From Endocalyx cinctus (taxonomy: Eukaryota > Ascomycota > Sordariomycetes > Amphisphaeriales > Apiosporaceae): a stretch of DNA of 64,000 nt. The notes below the pieces were generated by a model, which saw only the letters and a list, made by a program, of their open reading frames with translations, had not been told where the DNA came from and made no database searches. Shown here in pieces: positions 20,744 to 30,045 of this stretch. The position numbers and the translations under genes are program-made. The stretch covers positions 3,424,171-3,488,170 of the forward strand of contig BCKC01000002.1 in the NCBI GenBank assembly GCA_001600455.1, read 5' to 3'. The first letter of the stretch is position 1; every line of letters starts with the position of its first letter.

Positions 20744-21319
20744 TTACGAGAACTGACTTCGGTCCTTCTCCTTGAGTCCACCGATCTTGTCCATGTCGAT
20801 CGAGTAGAAACCGGTGCTGCTCTCCTTCTCGTAAGCAGGCAGCTGCTCGTCCCGGATAGGCTCGAGGCCGACCGTCGTCTCGCCTACGCGGACGACCATG
20901 ACGCGTCCGTTCTTGTGCTGACCGTGCTCGTCCTGCTCGTCGGGGAAGGTGATGTGAATCTGAGGAATGTTGGTGGGGGAGTGCGGCGGGGCGTTGGGGT
21001 CAGCTAGCATGGGACGTCCGTTGATGACCACGATGTTTGACCGGCCATCGGCGGTGTGGATGGTCAAACGACGGGTGCCGTGATGTTTCTCGTGCTCGAT
21101 ATCTTCGTACAGAGGCAATGTCTGGTCGCGCATCACCCGCTGTTGCTTGACGCGGCGCATATACATGAGAGTGGTGGCCAAAAGAAGTGCAAAGAAAGCG
21201 ATGCCCACCAGGGCAATCATGAGATTGGTGAATTTGTCGTTCGATTGTCCATCGAAATCAACGTCGCGGCGAGAAATGAACGCTTGGCCGCGAGAAATGA
21301 GGTTCTTCATTGAAGACAT
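20744..21319 (-). CDS. single-pass membrane protein with two LPxY-type motifs
   Basis: A single exon of 191 aa. The N-terminal about 32 residues are polar, followed by one transmembrane helix at about 33-54 (LMIALVGIAFFALLLATTLM) flanked by YMRRVKQQR on the far side, so the long C-terminal part is probably cytosolic. That tail holds two similar short motifs, LPLYED (about 68-73) and LPAYEKE (about 160-166). These resemble the LPxY/PPxY class bound by WW domains of Rsp5/Nedd4 ubiquitin ligases or their adaptors. A conserved-looking middle (RRLTIHTADGRSNIVVINGRP) has no known fold that I recognise. No signal peptide precedes the helix. I infer an endomembrane or plasma-membrane protein, possibly ubiquitin-regulated; the function is unknown. 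The leader upstream is long and AT/GA-rich. Confidence 0.75.
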   Translation of the reverse strand: MSSMKNLISRGQAFISRRDVDFDGQSNDKFTNLMIALVGIAFFALLLATTLMYMRRVKQQRVMRDQTLPLYEDIEHEKHHGTRRLTIHTADGRSNIVVINGRPMLADPNAPPHSPTNIPQIHITFPDEQDEHGQHKNGRVMVVRVGETTVGLEPIRDEQLPAYEKESSTGFYSIDMDKIGGLKEKDRSQFS

Positions 21320-22882
21320 GGTGATAATAAGTGTATTGACGATTAAGTTGTAATAGTTGTATCTGCGTCTGTGTCTGTGTCAAGTGGCTCGTTTAGAGAG
21401 AGATATCTACACATGGTGGTCAGGTTAAGTCACAGCTCATTGATAAAAAGCTAGGGATTTTCGATAAATAAAACTCTTATAGAATAAGAATTCCTCCGAG
21501 TATCACTCATGAATTTAAGACAAGATATTATTGAAATAGTATGTCGGCTTACATTAAGGGAGTGTACGGGTCTTGGTAAGAACTTCGACAGAAGAAAAGA
21601 CCGGAAAGGGATCAACTCGAAAAGAGTGAAGTTGAAACCAAAAAGTAAATAAATGAATGAAAAGGCTGTAAAAAGCCAATAGCAAGTAATAAAAAAAAAA
21701 GAATGGACTCTCTAAAAATGAGAACGAGGGACAACGACGACAACGACGATGATAATGAAGATCGTGTGAAGAGAAGAAAAAGAAAAGAATGAAATGAACT
21801 CGGAAAGAAAGGAATAAAGACAAAGTGGATATTGAGTGGATCGGGTCACCGCTCCCCTTCTTCGTTTCCCCTCCCTGAGTGTGCTTGAGTCTGTCTACCC
21901 CTGTGATGCATCGCCAGTGGAACTAAAAAAGTGATGGGACGAGATTGGATCAGATCCACTTTTAAAGCAAGGTGTTTGGCCAGGCACAGCGTTCTGATTT
22001 GTTAATATAACCATCAATACCTATACTACGATGGTACCCTAATCACGGTAGCTAAGGGGGCTGGGGGGGGGGGATTAACTGCGCAGTATAAGCACTGACA
22101 GGCGTTAACGCTTAGCGCTACCTAATTTCAAGATAATCCAATGAAAACTTGCACCTCATTTGAGGTGGTGGATACTTCCAAGGCACAAAAACGGTTAACC
22201 CTCTCAAAATCATAGATCCCATCGCCCTTACAAGCAGGTAAGCAAATTACACCTAATATATCGGACCAACTCAAGTTCATGGCTAGGTTATAATGTTATT
22301 GCTATAGGTATTTGTTTCCGCCTGGAAATCTTACTGTTTCTACTATTACCAAACACAGTACGGGGAATATTACGGATAAATATAGATGGATATACGGAGT
22401 ACGGAGTAGAGTAGATCGTATACTTGTAAAATACGGAGTACATATATACCATATGTCAGGAATTGGACCTATACTTTAATTCCTACCGTAGTATAGGTGA
22501 CTTTGCCGCATTTTTCTTATTTATTTATTGTATTTATTATTACACTATTATTACTAATATCACAACAATCAAAAGTTTTGTCTAAGGTTACATATAACTC
22601 CTAGTTCTTATGTACCAATTTTGTAAAATAGCGTAGTGGGTAGAAGGAAGACAAGCTCAATCGATAGCACTTCAGCTTCTACAGTCCACTTCCTTTTTAG
22701 ACGCAAATAAGCATTTTTTTCTGCGGAAGTCTACGGAGTCATTTGATCGGTCCTGCGCATTGGTGTGAAAGAGCAATTACGCTCGACGATAGCTTCTTTT
22801 AAAGAGCCTGGCTTTTCCCGCCGTCTTTGACGTTACTATATGACAGGTTCTTAGAAGCACCGACCATCCCGCGCTAGCAGGT
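21320..22882. other. intergenic, AT-rich
   Basis: The promoter and leader of the membrane-protein gene and the 3' end of LYS1. It contains three TACGGAGTA motifs packed at 22393-22440. No coding sequence is supported; the frame at 21554-21823 is a Phe/Ser-rich artefact. Confidence 0.6.
22393..22440. repeat. cluster of TACGGAGTA motifs
   Basis: Three copies of the nonamer TACGGAGTA occur at 22393-22401, 22400-22408 (sharing two bases with the first) and 22432-22440. The same word, or its complement, occurs at 3156-3164 and 55725-55733. I have no function for it. Confidence 0.7.
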
Positions 22883-24101
22883 CTATGGCAGTTCCGCAAC
22901 CCGATCTCGAAAGGTCTGTGCTGCCCGGGTCCAGACACCCTCCTTTTCACGATCCCGCAGCGTCAAAAGACTAGGGAGAAGTAGGCCGGAATACTCATCG
23001 CTTGCCTCGCGAGCAATCATGGTGGGGAGATGATCAATGGCAATGACGCGCAGTTCAGGTCCTTCGAGTGCGCCCGACGCCGGAACGGTCGGGTTATCGA
23101 ACGTGCTGTATCCGGAATAGACGGGAATCGGGTTGTTCTCGTTGTTCGGGTCACAGCTGACGTCGCAAATTACGCGAAGCCGTCTCTCGGGCGTCGACAA
23201 CGATTCGGTTGTCGTAAAGGGGGGGATCTTGTGTGCTCCCAGATAGACGCAGTTCAGGAGGATGTCAGCGTCGACGATTTCGGAAAAGGGACCGCCGCGG
23301 CTGGTCTCGGGTAGGTCCCATTTGAGAACCGACTCCTCGGGAATTCCCGCGGCAACGCAACATTCAGCCGCACCCTTTCCGCAACGACCTAGAGCTCCAA
23401 TGATCATGAGACGGGGGTACTTGCCATCATTTAGCGGCAGTGCTTTGGCGACGGAAGTTTTAACAAGTGCTATCAGATCAGAGGCCGAGTCAAATGGTGG
23501 CACTGCGCCTTGGGGAACACCCGGGTGAAGAAGCTGATGCGCCCAGGCCAACAAAGCCAGCGCAGTACCAGAGTAGCCCGCGCTGAAGCCGAAAGCCGCT
23601 ATGCGCGCACCTCTTTCATTCACGAGAAATTCCAGATCATAGAGTAAACCCCCGGCCTTGGCAAAGCGCGAGAGCTCGGTGGCCCATCCATCCTGCTTCT
23701 TGTAGCAGTGGGCAAAATGGATGTATGTGTGTGGCAAGGGAGCTAAAGACGCTGGTGTTAGTGTTTATACCTAACCTTTAGGTATGACTGTACCTACTGC
23801 CGTCTGCCGGAAGTTCTTTCAAGCCCAAGATCACGTTGTCCACGGGGGCATTGACCCACGACCCAGCAGGGACCATCTCGGCACCGGCGTCCTTAAATTC
23901 GCTATCATTGTAGATGCGGTCTGGAGACTCTTCGACTCGCACCACGTAGCCGGCGTCTAAGAGAGCCTTGGCCGTCTGGGGCGATACTGATGGATTTTAT
24001 TAGTTTGATCTACATTGGGTTCGGGGGTAGTCTATATGCATACATGGAGAGCGCCGCTCAAAGGGCTTGGTCTCGGCCCTCAGGTGAATAACAGCTGTCA
24101 T
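22883..24101 (-). CDS. LYS1: saccharopine dehydrogenase (NAD+, L-lysine-forming)
   Basis: Three exons on the minus strand, 24101-24044, 23986-23798 and 23742-22883, give 368 aa. The enzyme catalyses the last step of the fungal alpha-aminoadipate pathway, saccharopine to lysine plus 2-oxoglutarate. The first exon reads MTAVIHLRAETKPFERRSP, the canonical Lys1 start. Later come AGAEMVPAGSW, LGLKELP with Lys76, and HFAHCYK with His94, which match the two catalytic residues of the yeast enzyme. IGALGRCGKGA is the NAD-binding turn and VICDVSCDPNNENNP and AIDHLPTMIAREAS follow. The splice joins restore the family sequence exactly (RSP|L, DG|T). A TTG inside exon 3 at 23737 is not the start. The C-terminus ends AELP with no peroxisomal PTS1, unlike some fungal Lys1 proteins that I recall as peroxisomal, so this copy is probably cytosolic. 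See the CPC-1 site upstream. Confidence 0.93.
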
Positions 24102-24182
24102 GATTGCGTGCAACGAATTGGCGGCTGTTCGAATCATAAAATGGAAGGTGAATAGCCTTCTTTTATCTATGATGTCCTTCGA

Positions 24183-24189
24183 TGAGTCA
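24183..24189. promoter_or_regulatory. Gcn4/CPC-1-type site before LYS1
   Basis: TGAGTCA (TGACTCA on the coding strand) is a perfect binding site for the bZIP regulator Gcn4/CPC-1/CpcA. It sits 82 bp upstream of the LYS1 ATG. Lysine genes are classic targets of this cross-pathway amino-acid control, so position and gene function agree. Binding is inferred. Confidence 0.65.
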
Positions 24190-25444
24190 AACTTCCAGGG
24201 TGGATTCCACCTATAGATAACATCCGATTTCGGTGGCTGATTAGGGCCCAACCCCGCTTAGCTTACCGCTAGACGCCCTAAAGGTCACGAAAAAACAGAG
24301 CAGTGCTAAGCCAAACATTGCCCTAATTCTAAGGGGCGATTCCCTCAGCAAGAAATCACTCAAGAAATCACTCAACTGGCAAACTCTTCATAAGCAAAAT
24401 GAATTAATATTTGCTATCCATGGATTCAAGTTAAGTGGTATACTTAACTTAGGCGTGTATAACTACCTAGGTACTTAGGTACAATATGCCGACCAGGCAG
24501 GCCAGGTAGGTGAACAATAATGATGTGGCGTTCACATTACTTTCGATTACACAAAATCCACGGATCCTAACCCAAAGTTACTTATGTACTTCATATTGAA
24601 TGTTTGCTGGGATCATTTTATGACCTGTCACGTGTCCCTACCTTGGCATCCATCCATAAACCTATCAATCATAAGACATGGCGGCACCACTTAGCCGAGC
24701 ATTCCACCGATATCTTTTCTTATTTTCACCGCAAACTGAACTCTTATCTCTCAAGCGTATTCTCCTTTCGACGAAGCATACCTTTTATTGAAGGTCCGGA
24801 CTGACTGTTTTACGTCCGGTGTCACACAGAAACCGCTTGGGTAACTGCCATCTCTATGGCTTGCTGAGGGCGCTGCACGCACCCGTGCTGTCGTGGTGAT
24901 AAAGATTTCCGTGTCTGCACTTGTGTCATATGTCTTGCTTCTAGACACAAGATTGGGTAAATAATCGGGAAATACAGGAGTTTTCCAGCCAAACAAATCT
25001 ATGATGGATACACCTACGTCAATTTGCTGGTTACTAGTTACTAACTGATTATTATTATTATTTTATTAAAGGAGTTACATACGTCTGCTCTTCGTATTGC
25101 CTGGATAAATTACGGATATTCATTTATATGATATTCATTTCTTGAGTGATACACTGTCATTCCTATTAGGGAAGCCTAGGTATGGGTTTAGGGTGTTCCT
25201 CTCTCCCTCACTAACTTTAGTGAGAAGGAAATGTTTCTTATCGATATAATGTCTTAGTCGGCGCGAGCCGCTCCTACGAAGCATTACTTCTGCTGCCGTT
25301 AAAAAAAAAATAACAAAGCACAAGGAGAACCAAGCATCTTTGGGACATCTTCGATTTCGAAACGAGCTAGCATGTCGCGCATGATATGCAGCCAACTATT
25401 CGCTTTTCGAGGCGAGTGTTAACTGTCGTGCAACCCGAAAGAAT

Positions 25445-25726
25445 ATGTCAAGTCAAGCTGGCACCAGTTCTCCGCACAACGGGTACGACGTCAGTGTTAC
25501 CGGTAACGGACGAGAACGGCCTGAGCGAGACCTTTCAGTAAGGGGAATGTTCGGCAAAGCAGTCAGCATCAATCTACATTCCTGGGGACGATCGCTCGTT
25601 CCTGAATTACATATATCATTCCAACGAGACAAACTGGATCTCCTAGTCGCACAGTCTTCTTTACCTACCGTGAACACCTCCAAATTCGTGGTACTAGAGC
25701 GAAGAGTGGCATGTTTAGCTACATAA
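25445..25726 (+). CDS. small open frame, unsupported hypothetical protein
   Basis: 93 codons (MSSQAGTSSPHNGYDVSVTG start) with balanced composition in otherwise AT-rich spacer. The opposite strand is also open over most of it (25453-25683), which argues for a local GC patch rather than a gene. No domain, signal peptide or splice structure is seen. It could be a remnant exon. Confidence 0.15.
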   Translation: MSSQAGTSSPHNGYDVSVTGNGRERPERDLSVRGMFGKAVSINLHSWGRSLVPELHISFQRDKLDLLVAQSSLPTVNTSKFVVLERRVACLAT

Positions 25727-26780
25727 TGAAGTTTCTCTTATCAAGGTCTTTTTTTTTTTTTTTTTTTTGGACCTCATACTCTTGCCTTCGAGAGTGCATT
25801 TTGAGTCGAGATTACTTTGCTATGAAGCAAAAAAAAAAAAAAAAAAAAAAAGTAATAATTCATATAAACAATTACAGTGGCTTCTTGTAATTTGATTGAT
25901 TTGATTGTCCGAGTTCGGGTATAGATAGCGGTTTGCCTTAGGTGTGGTATAATAACTAGAGAAGTAGGATATTGGTGCCCCAGACATGTAGTAGAGCCAC
26001 ATGAGTGATCTACCTGGTGCAACACATTTAACCCCTGTACAACAAAGTTATTTATACGTTCTTTCAGTTAATAGTGTGCTTTAAACATAGCAGTGATCAA
26101 TAGTAGAGTACTAGTATGAGAATATCGTCCTCATCCTCCCTTCCAGTAATTTATTTCTCTTCTCCGCCCTTCTCAGTCCACCCCTAAGGAATACCAAGGG
26201 AAGAGACCGAGCAATAACAATATCCAAATGACTCATATATAGGAGACTCGATATCATACAAAGTCCATATCCATTGCGTTATTTTTGAACATTACAGTGG
26301 CATCTATTTTTTGTTTTTATTTTTTATCATTTTTTTTTCTCGGACCCGGGCCTGTATAAACTTAGTCCATATTAACACCAAACGCATATATCTTTTGCGG
26401 CGCAACACTACGTATGTGTTGATCCGACCAATCAAATCGTACGAGAAGAAAACAACGTCAAGTTTATACGTACATAGGGGCACTGCATACTATTATTGTT
26501 GTCATTTTCGGTTCTCTGCGGCCGAAAAAAATAAGGAAATAAAAAAAAGGGGGAGAGAAAATAGGAATTTCAAGAACAAGAAAGAACCAACTCGAGTGCC
26601 AACAACGACCAAACATAGATCAGATCATCGGAACGGAAGCTCGTTAATCGAAGCCCACATAGTCCATAGCCCGCTACCTGCAGTACCCAGCACCATTAAA
26701 AACATCCTGCGACTGGGGAAGTGTGGGGGACTTAGCGCTGCCTATCGACGAAACGAATCTTCAATACTCCGACCAAAGGA

Positions 26781-26809
26781 AAATAAATAAATAAATAAAT
26801 AAATAAATA
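26781..26809 (+). repeat. (AAAT)7 microsatellite
   Basis: Seven AAAT units in tandem in AT-rich spacer. Confidence 0.95.
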
Positions 26810-27286
26810 GCGAAGAGCCAAATTAGTATCAGAGTCGAAGTTGGTCCACTAAAAGAGAGGCTTGGCTGCAGTGATTTCTATCACCAACGCTCCCTTCTTT
26901 TTCACACTACTCGATAATCATACTTTTAAAAGTACGTATTTTGAAGACGCCTGCGATTTCCAGATGGTCTTTTATATATAATATACTTTATATATTTAGA
27001 TTCTAGAATTCAAGAGGGCCAAGATTGGGTGTATGTTGATGGGACGAACGTGATTTTGCTAACTATACTAGTTAAGTAGTATATGTGTTTAGAAGCGAAA
27101 CTACCTGACTGCTATATTATTCTTTTCTTTTTCTTTTTTTAACGACATCATATCAATACACAGAGACAGACATACACGTACCCCATAAGCCCACAAGCCC
27201 ATAAACCCATAAGCCTATGAGTACTGTCGCGCGACCATCGTTTTAACTTTGATACCCTAGAGCGGGAGCGCCCATCGACGCTATAA

Positions 27287-27371
27287 TACTACGCTACGCT
27301 ACGCCTTGTTAGTGCCTGCAGCTTGCATCTTGCAGGTTGGGGCCTAGCGTTGTAGCGTTGTAGCATTGTAG
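27287..27371. repeat. nested inverted and short tandem repeats
   Basis: A left block of CTACG units (ACTACGCTACGCTACGCC) faces a right block (GGCCTAGCGTTGTAGCGTTGTAG) that is imperfectly complementary. Between them CCTGCA at 27314-27319 pairs with TGCAGG at 27330-27335 around a 10-nt loop. The whole could fold into an extended stem-loop. It may be a small non-autonomous element or a chance product of local repeats. Confidence 0.45.
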
Positions 27372-27491
27372 CCCTAAGAAAGGTATGTGTGTACTATCTT
27401 CACTCCTTATTTAGTACAGGACTCTGTTCAGTATACCAATTGGAAAAGGACAGGGAGTATAACCAACTCCCGTACGTACACCGTATTATCG

Positions 27492-27516
27492 CCTATCCTA
27501 TCCTATCCTATCCTAT
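27492..27516 (+). repeat. (CCTAT)5 microsatellite
   Basis: Five perfect CCTAT units in tandem. The unit differs from the fungal telomere repeat TTAGGG/CCCTAA. Confidence 0.95.
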
Positions 27517-28820
27517 CATATTATACTATTTCTAGTCCTTATAGGTTGGCCTGGAATACTGACCTCATTAAATCAACTAAAGGTTCTCACTTAGGCCATT
27601 TCAAGCTAAACTTCTAGGTGAGTAACTTTTTTTTTTTTTTAGCAGAAAGTCACGTCATATTTTAAACCAACCTGTCCCAAGGAAAAAAAAAAAAAAAAAA
27701 AAAAGAAGAAGAAGAAGAGACTCTAAGAAGTCTCGGAATAGTTATTTGAACGATTTTCAAAGTCTTTCAGTTCACTAATTGCCTTCCTATCCACGACCAC
27801 GTTAAAAAAAAAAGAGAGAGGTGACTTTACTCCTACCCAGGAATACTACTAATAGCCTTGACTTAATTTAGTACCAAGTACATACCTTGTACTTTACCCC
27901 ATTCTTCTTATTCTTTTCCTCAAGTCGTACAAATTGAAAGATACTTTATACATGAGATAAAAAACGTAACCTAACAACATACCAAACAAAATCCCAGAAA
28001 AACACGACGTACGTTTATTCTTAGCTCTCTATTCCTACGTTTGAATAGACCGGCCAACACATCACCTGGGCATTCATCTAGATTATTCTAGTGTAGACCT
28101 ACTTAGTATGTAACTATATCTATATCCATATCTCCATACCTCCATACTTCCATACCCGTGAACATAACCTAATTACGTCTAGTTGAAAGTTGCATTTACA
28201 GCCCTATTCTTATCTTACCCAACCATCAGCCATCCCACATCAAGTTACTTTCAGGGTCAGATCCATATTTAGTCAAGACCTAAAACTCAATTCCCAGTGA
28301 AGTGTGGGATTTTAGTTACTTCAAAACCCCAGTTAAAACTTCTTCAAGAATTTCAGAGTACGGCCTCTCATTGTGATATATTTATTTTACGTCTTATACG
28401 TCTTATACATTTTTATACGTTTTATTTTTATATATTTTTATTCTTATTATTTCTCTTTTTATTCTTTCTTTCTCACCTGCACCGCCCCTAGTTTATCTCC
28501 CGCCCCTACACTTCGGCTCTTAATTATTCCAATTAAAAACTCTTTACCCCCAAAAACTTTTACTATCATTTGAGTTTGTTTTAGAGGCGTGAAAAATAGA
28601 AAGTGGGAGGCAACTGTACAGACACAAAATACATACACCCCGAAAAAAAAAGAGACCACACATGATACGACGGAAAAAAGGTATTATCTTTTTACTATAC
28701 ATATATCTCCTCCCAGTCAAGCAAGCTTCTCTACCAGTTTAGTTTGTTTTACTTTTCAGTGACTAACGAACAAGATTTCTCCCATCAATATAGTACACGC
28801 TGATTCAAGTACTTTTTACT

Positions 28821-28845
28821 ACATATACATATACATATACATATA
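28821..28845 (+). repeat. (ACATAT)4 microsatellite
   Basis: Four tandem hexamers in the AT-rich spacer, followed by ACTACCTAGTACAC. Confidence 0.9.
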
Positions 28846-30045
28846 CTACCTAGTACACACATACGTATGTTTATATATGTAAATACTTATAGTACTTGTA
28901 TAATTTACTATATATACGTACATATATATATATATACCTAGGTCCACGGGTATATGTAAAAATTTCTGACTTGTCGAGTCTAAATTGAAATTTACCTGGT
29001 TGTCCTGGTAAGTTCCTCTTTGCTTTACGTATCATCACCTCATCCGTTAAGTGTAAGTATTTAGTACTGAGTACCAAGTACATACAAGGTTAGGTAGTCA
29101 TACCTACTTAATAGGTACTTTTCTTAGTCAACTTTGGAACTTCAAAGTGGTCCCCACTTACACATTATACCACCAGTCCACCACCACTCACCAATTGATC
29201 GACACCCATACACTTTTGCGCTTCAGCCTGCCGATAAACCATAATTCTTCTTAACCTTTTACAAACTTTCAACTTCATCATTCGGCTGCGTTTCCTTCGT
29301 AGCCGTCTTCAACTTTTTTTTCTCTTTAATTCATTTTTAAATCATTTTACCCTTTCTCTATTTAGTATTTATATTCTCCTTTCTTCTTTCCTTTTTTTCT
29401 CCATTTTTATCCTCAGATTTTCATGAACGTTGACCACTTTTCTACATTACATTAATGGTATCACCGTCAAATCATCATCAATTTATCACTACATAAGATC
29501 TACCACCGCTACATCCTTCTCCTACATAATCTCCGCTCGTTGCGTTAATATATCATACCGACACTGTATAGAAAGTTATTACCAACTATACTTGATCATA
29601 TCATTTTAAGAAAAGAATAATATTCTGCTATTGGTACGTCATTATATCTAAATTATCTCCATCCCCTCTTGTTACGTTGGTCTCTGTATTTCTTCTGTAC
29701 TGTTGCCTGTCATCGAAGTGATTAGTCGAAATATCGAGTCAGCCCACGAGCAACCATAACCACATCTCCGTCACTCTCTGTCCCTCGTATGAATCTAACA
29801 ATTTCTTGTAATCATTTAGTTTGCGACAGATCATTAATTTCACCAAATATATAATAGATCTCTCTTCCACCCTACAGAATACCAACCTACAGTATACTAC
29901 CTACGCCGAATACCAGTCTGTCTCCGCCCCCGATCACGACCACGACAAATAGAAAACTAGAAAATCTTGTCGTTTGTTCTTATCCAGGTATTGGATACTC
30001 TTCCCTATCCGAGGTGATATCGTTTGCGCGCTGAAGGTGCTGGAT

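Larger units (their letters stand above)
24102..30045. other. 6-kb gene-free spacer rich in simple repeats
   Basis: The longest stretch without a convincing gene. It lies between divergent LYS1 and the Pumilio gene. It holds many homopolymers (T20 at 25749-25768, A23 at 25829-25851, A runs near 27683), several microsatellites, a stem-rich patch at 27287-27371 and a small unsupported frame at 25445-25726. From about 29200 the DNA turns pyrimidine-rich, as expected for the promoter and long 5' leader of the Pumilio gene. No tRNA or rRNA was seen. Confidence 0.5.

Noticed and set aside
22883..23737. LYS1 starting at TTG 23737
   Set aside because: The upstream exons restore the complete conserved N-terminus with exact frame joins.
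27492..27516. Interstitial telomere repeat
   Set aside because: The unit is CCTAT, not CCCTAA, and there are only five copies.
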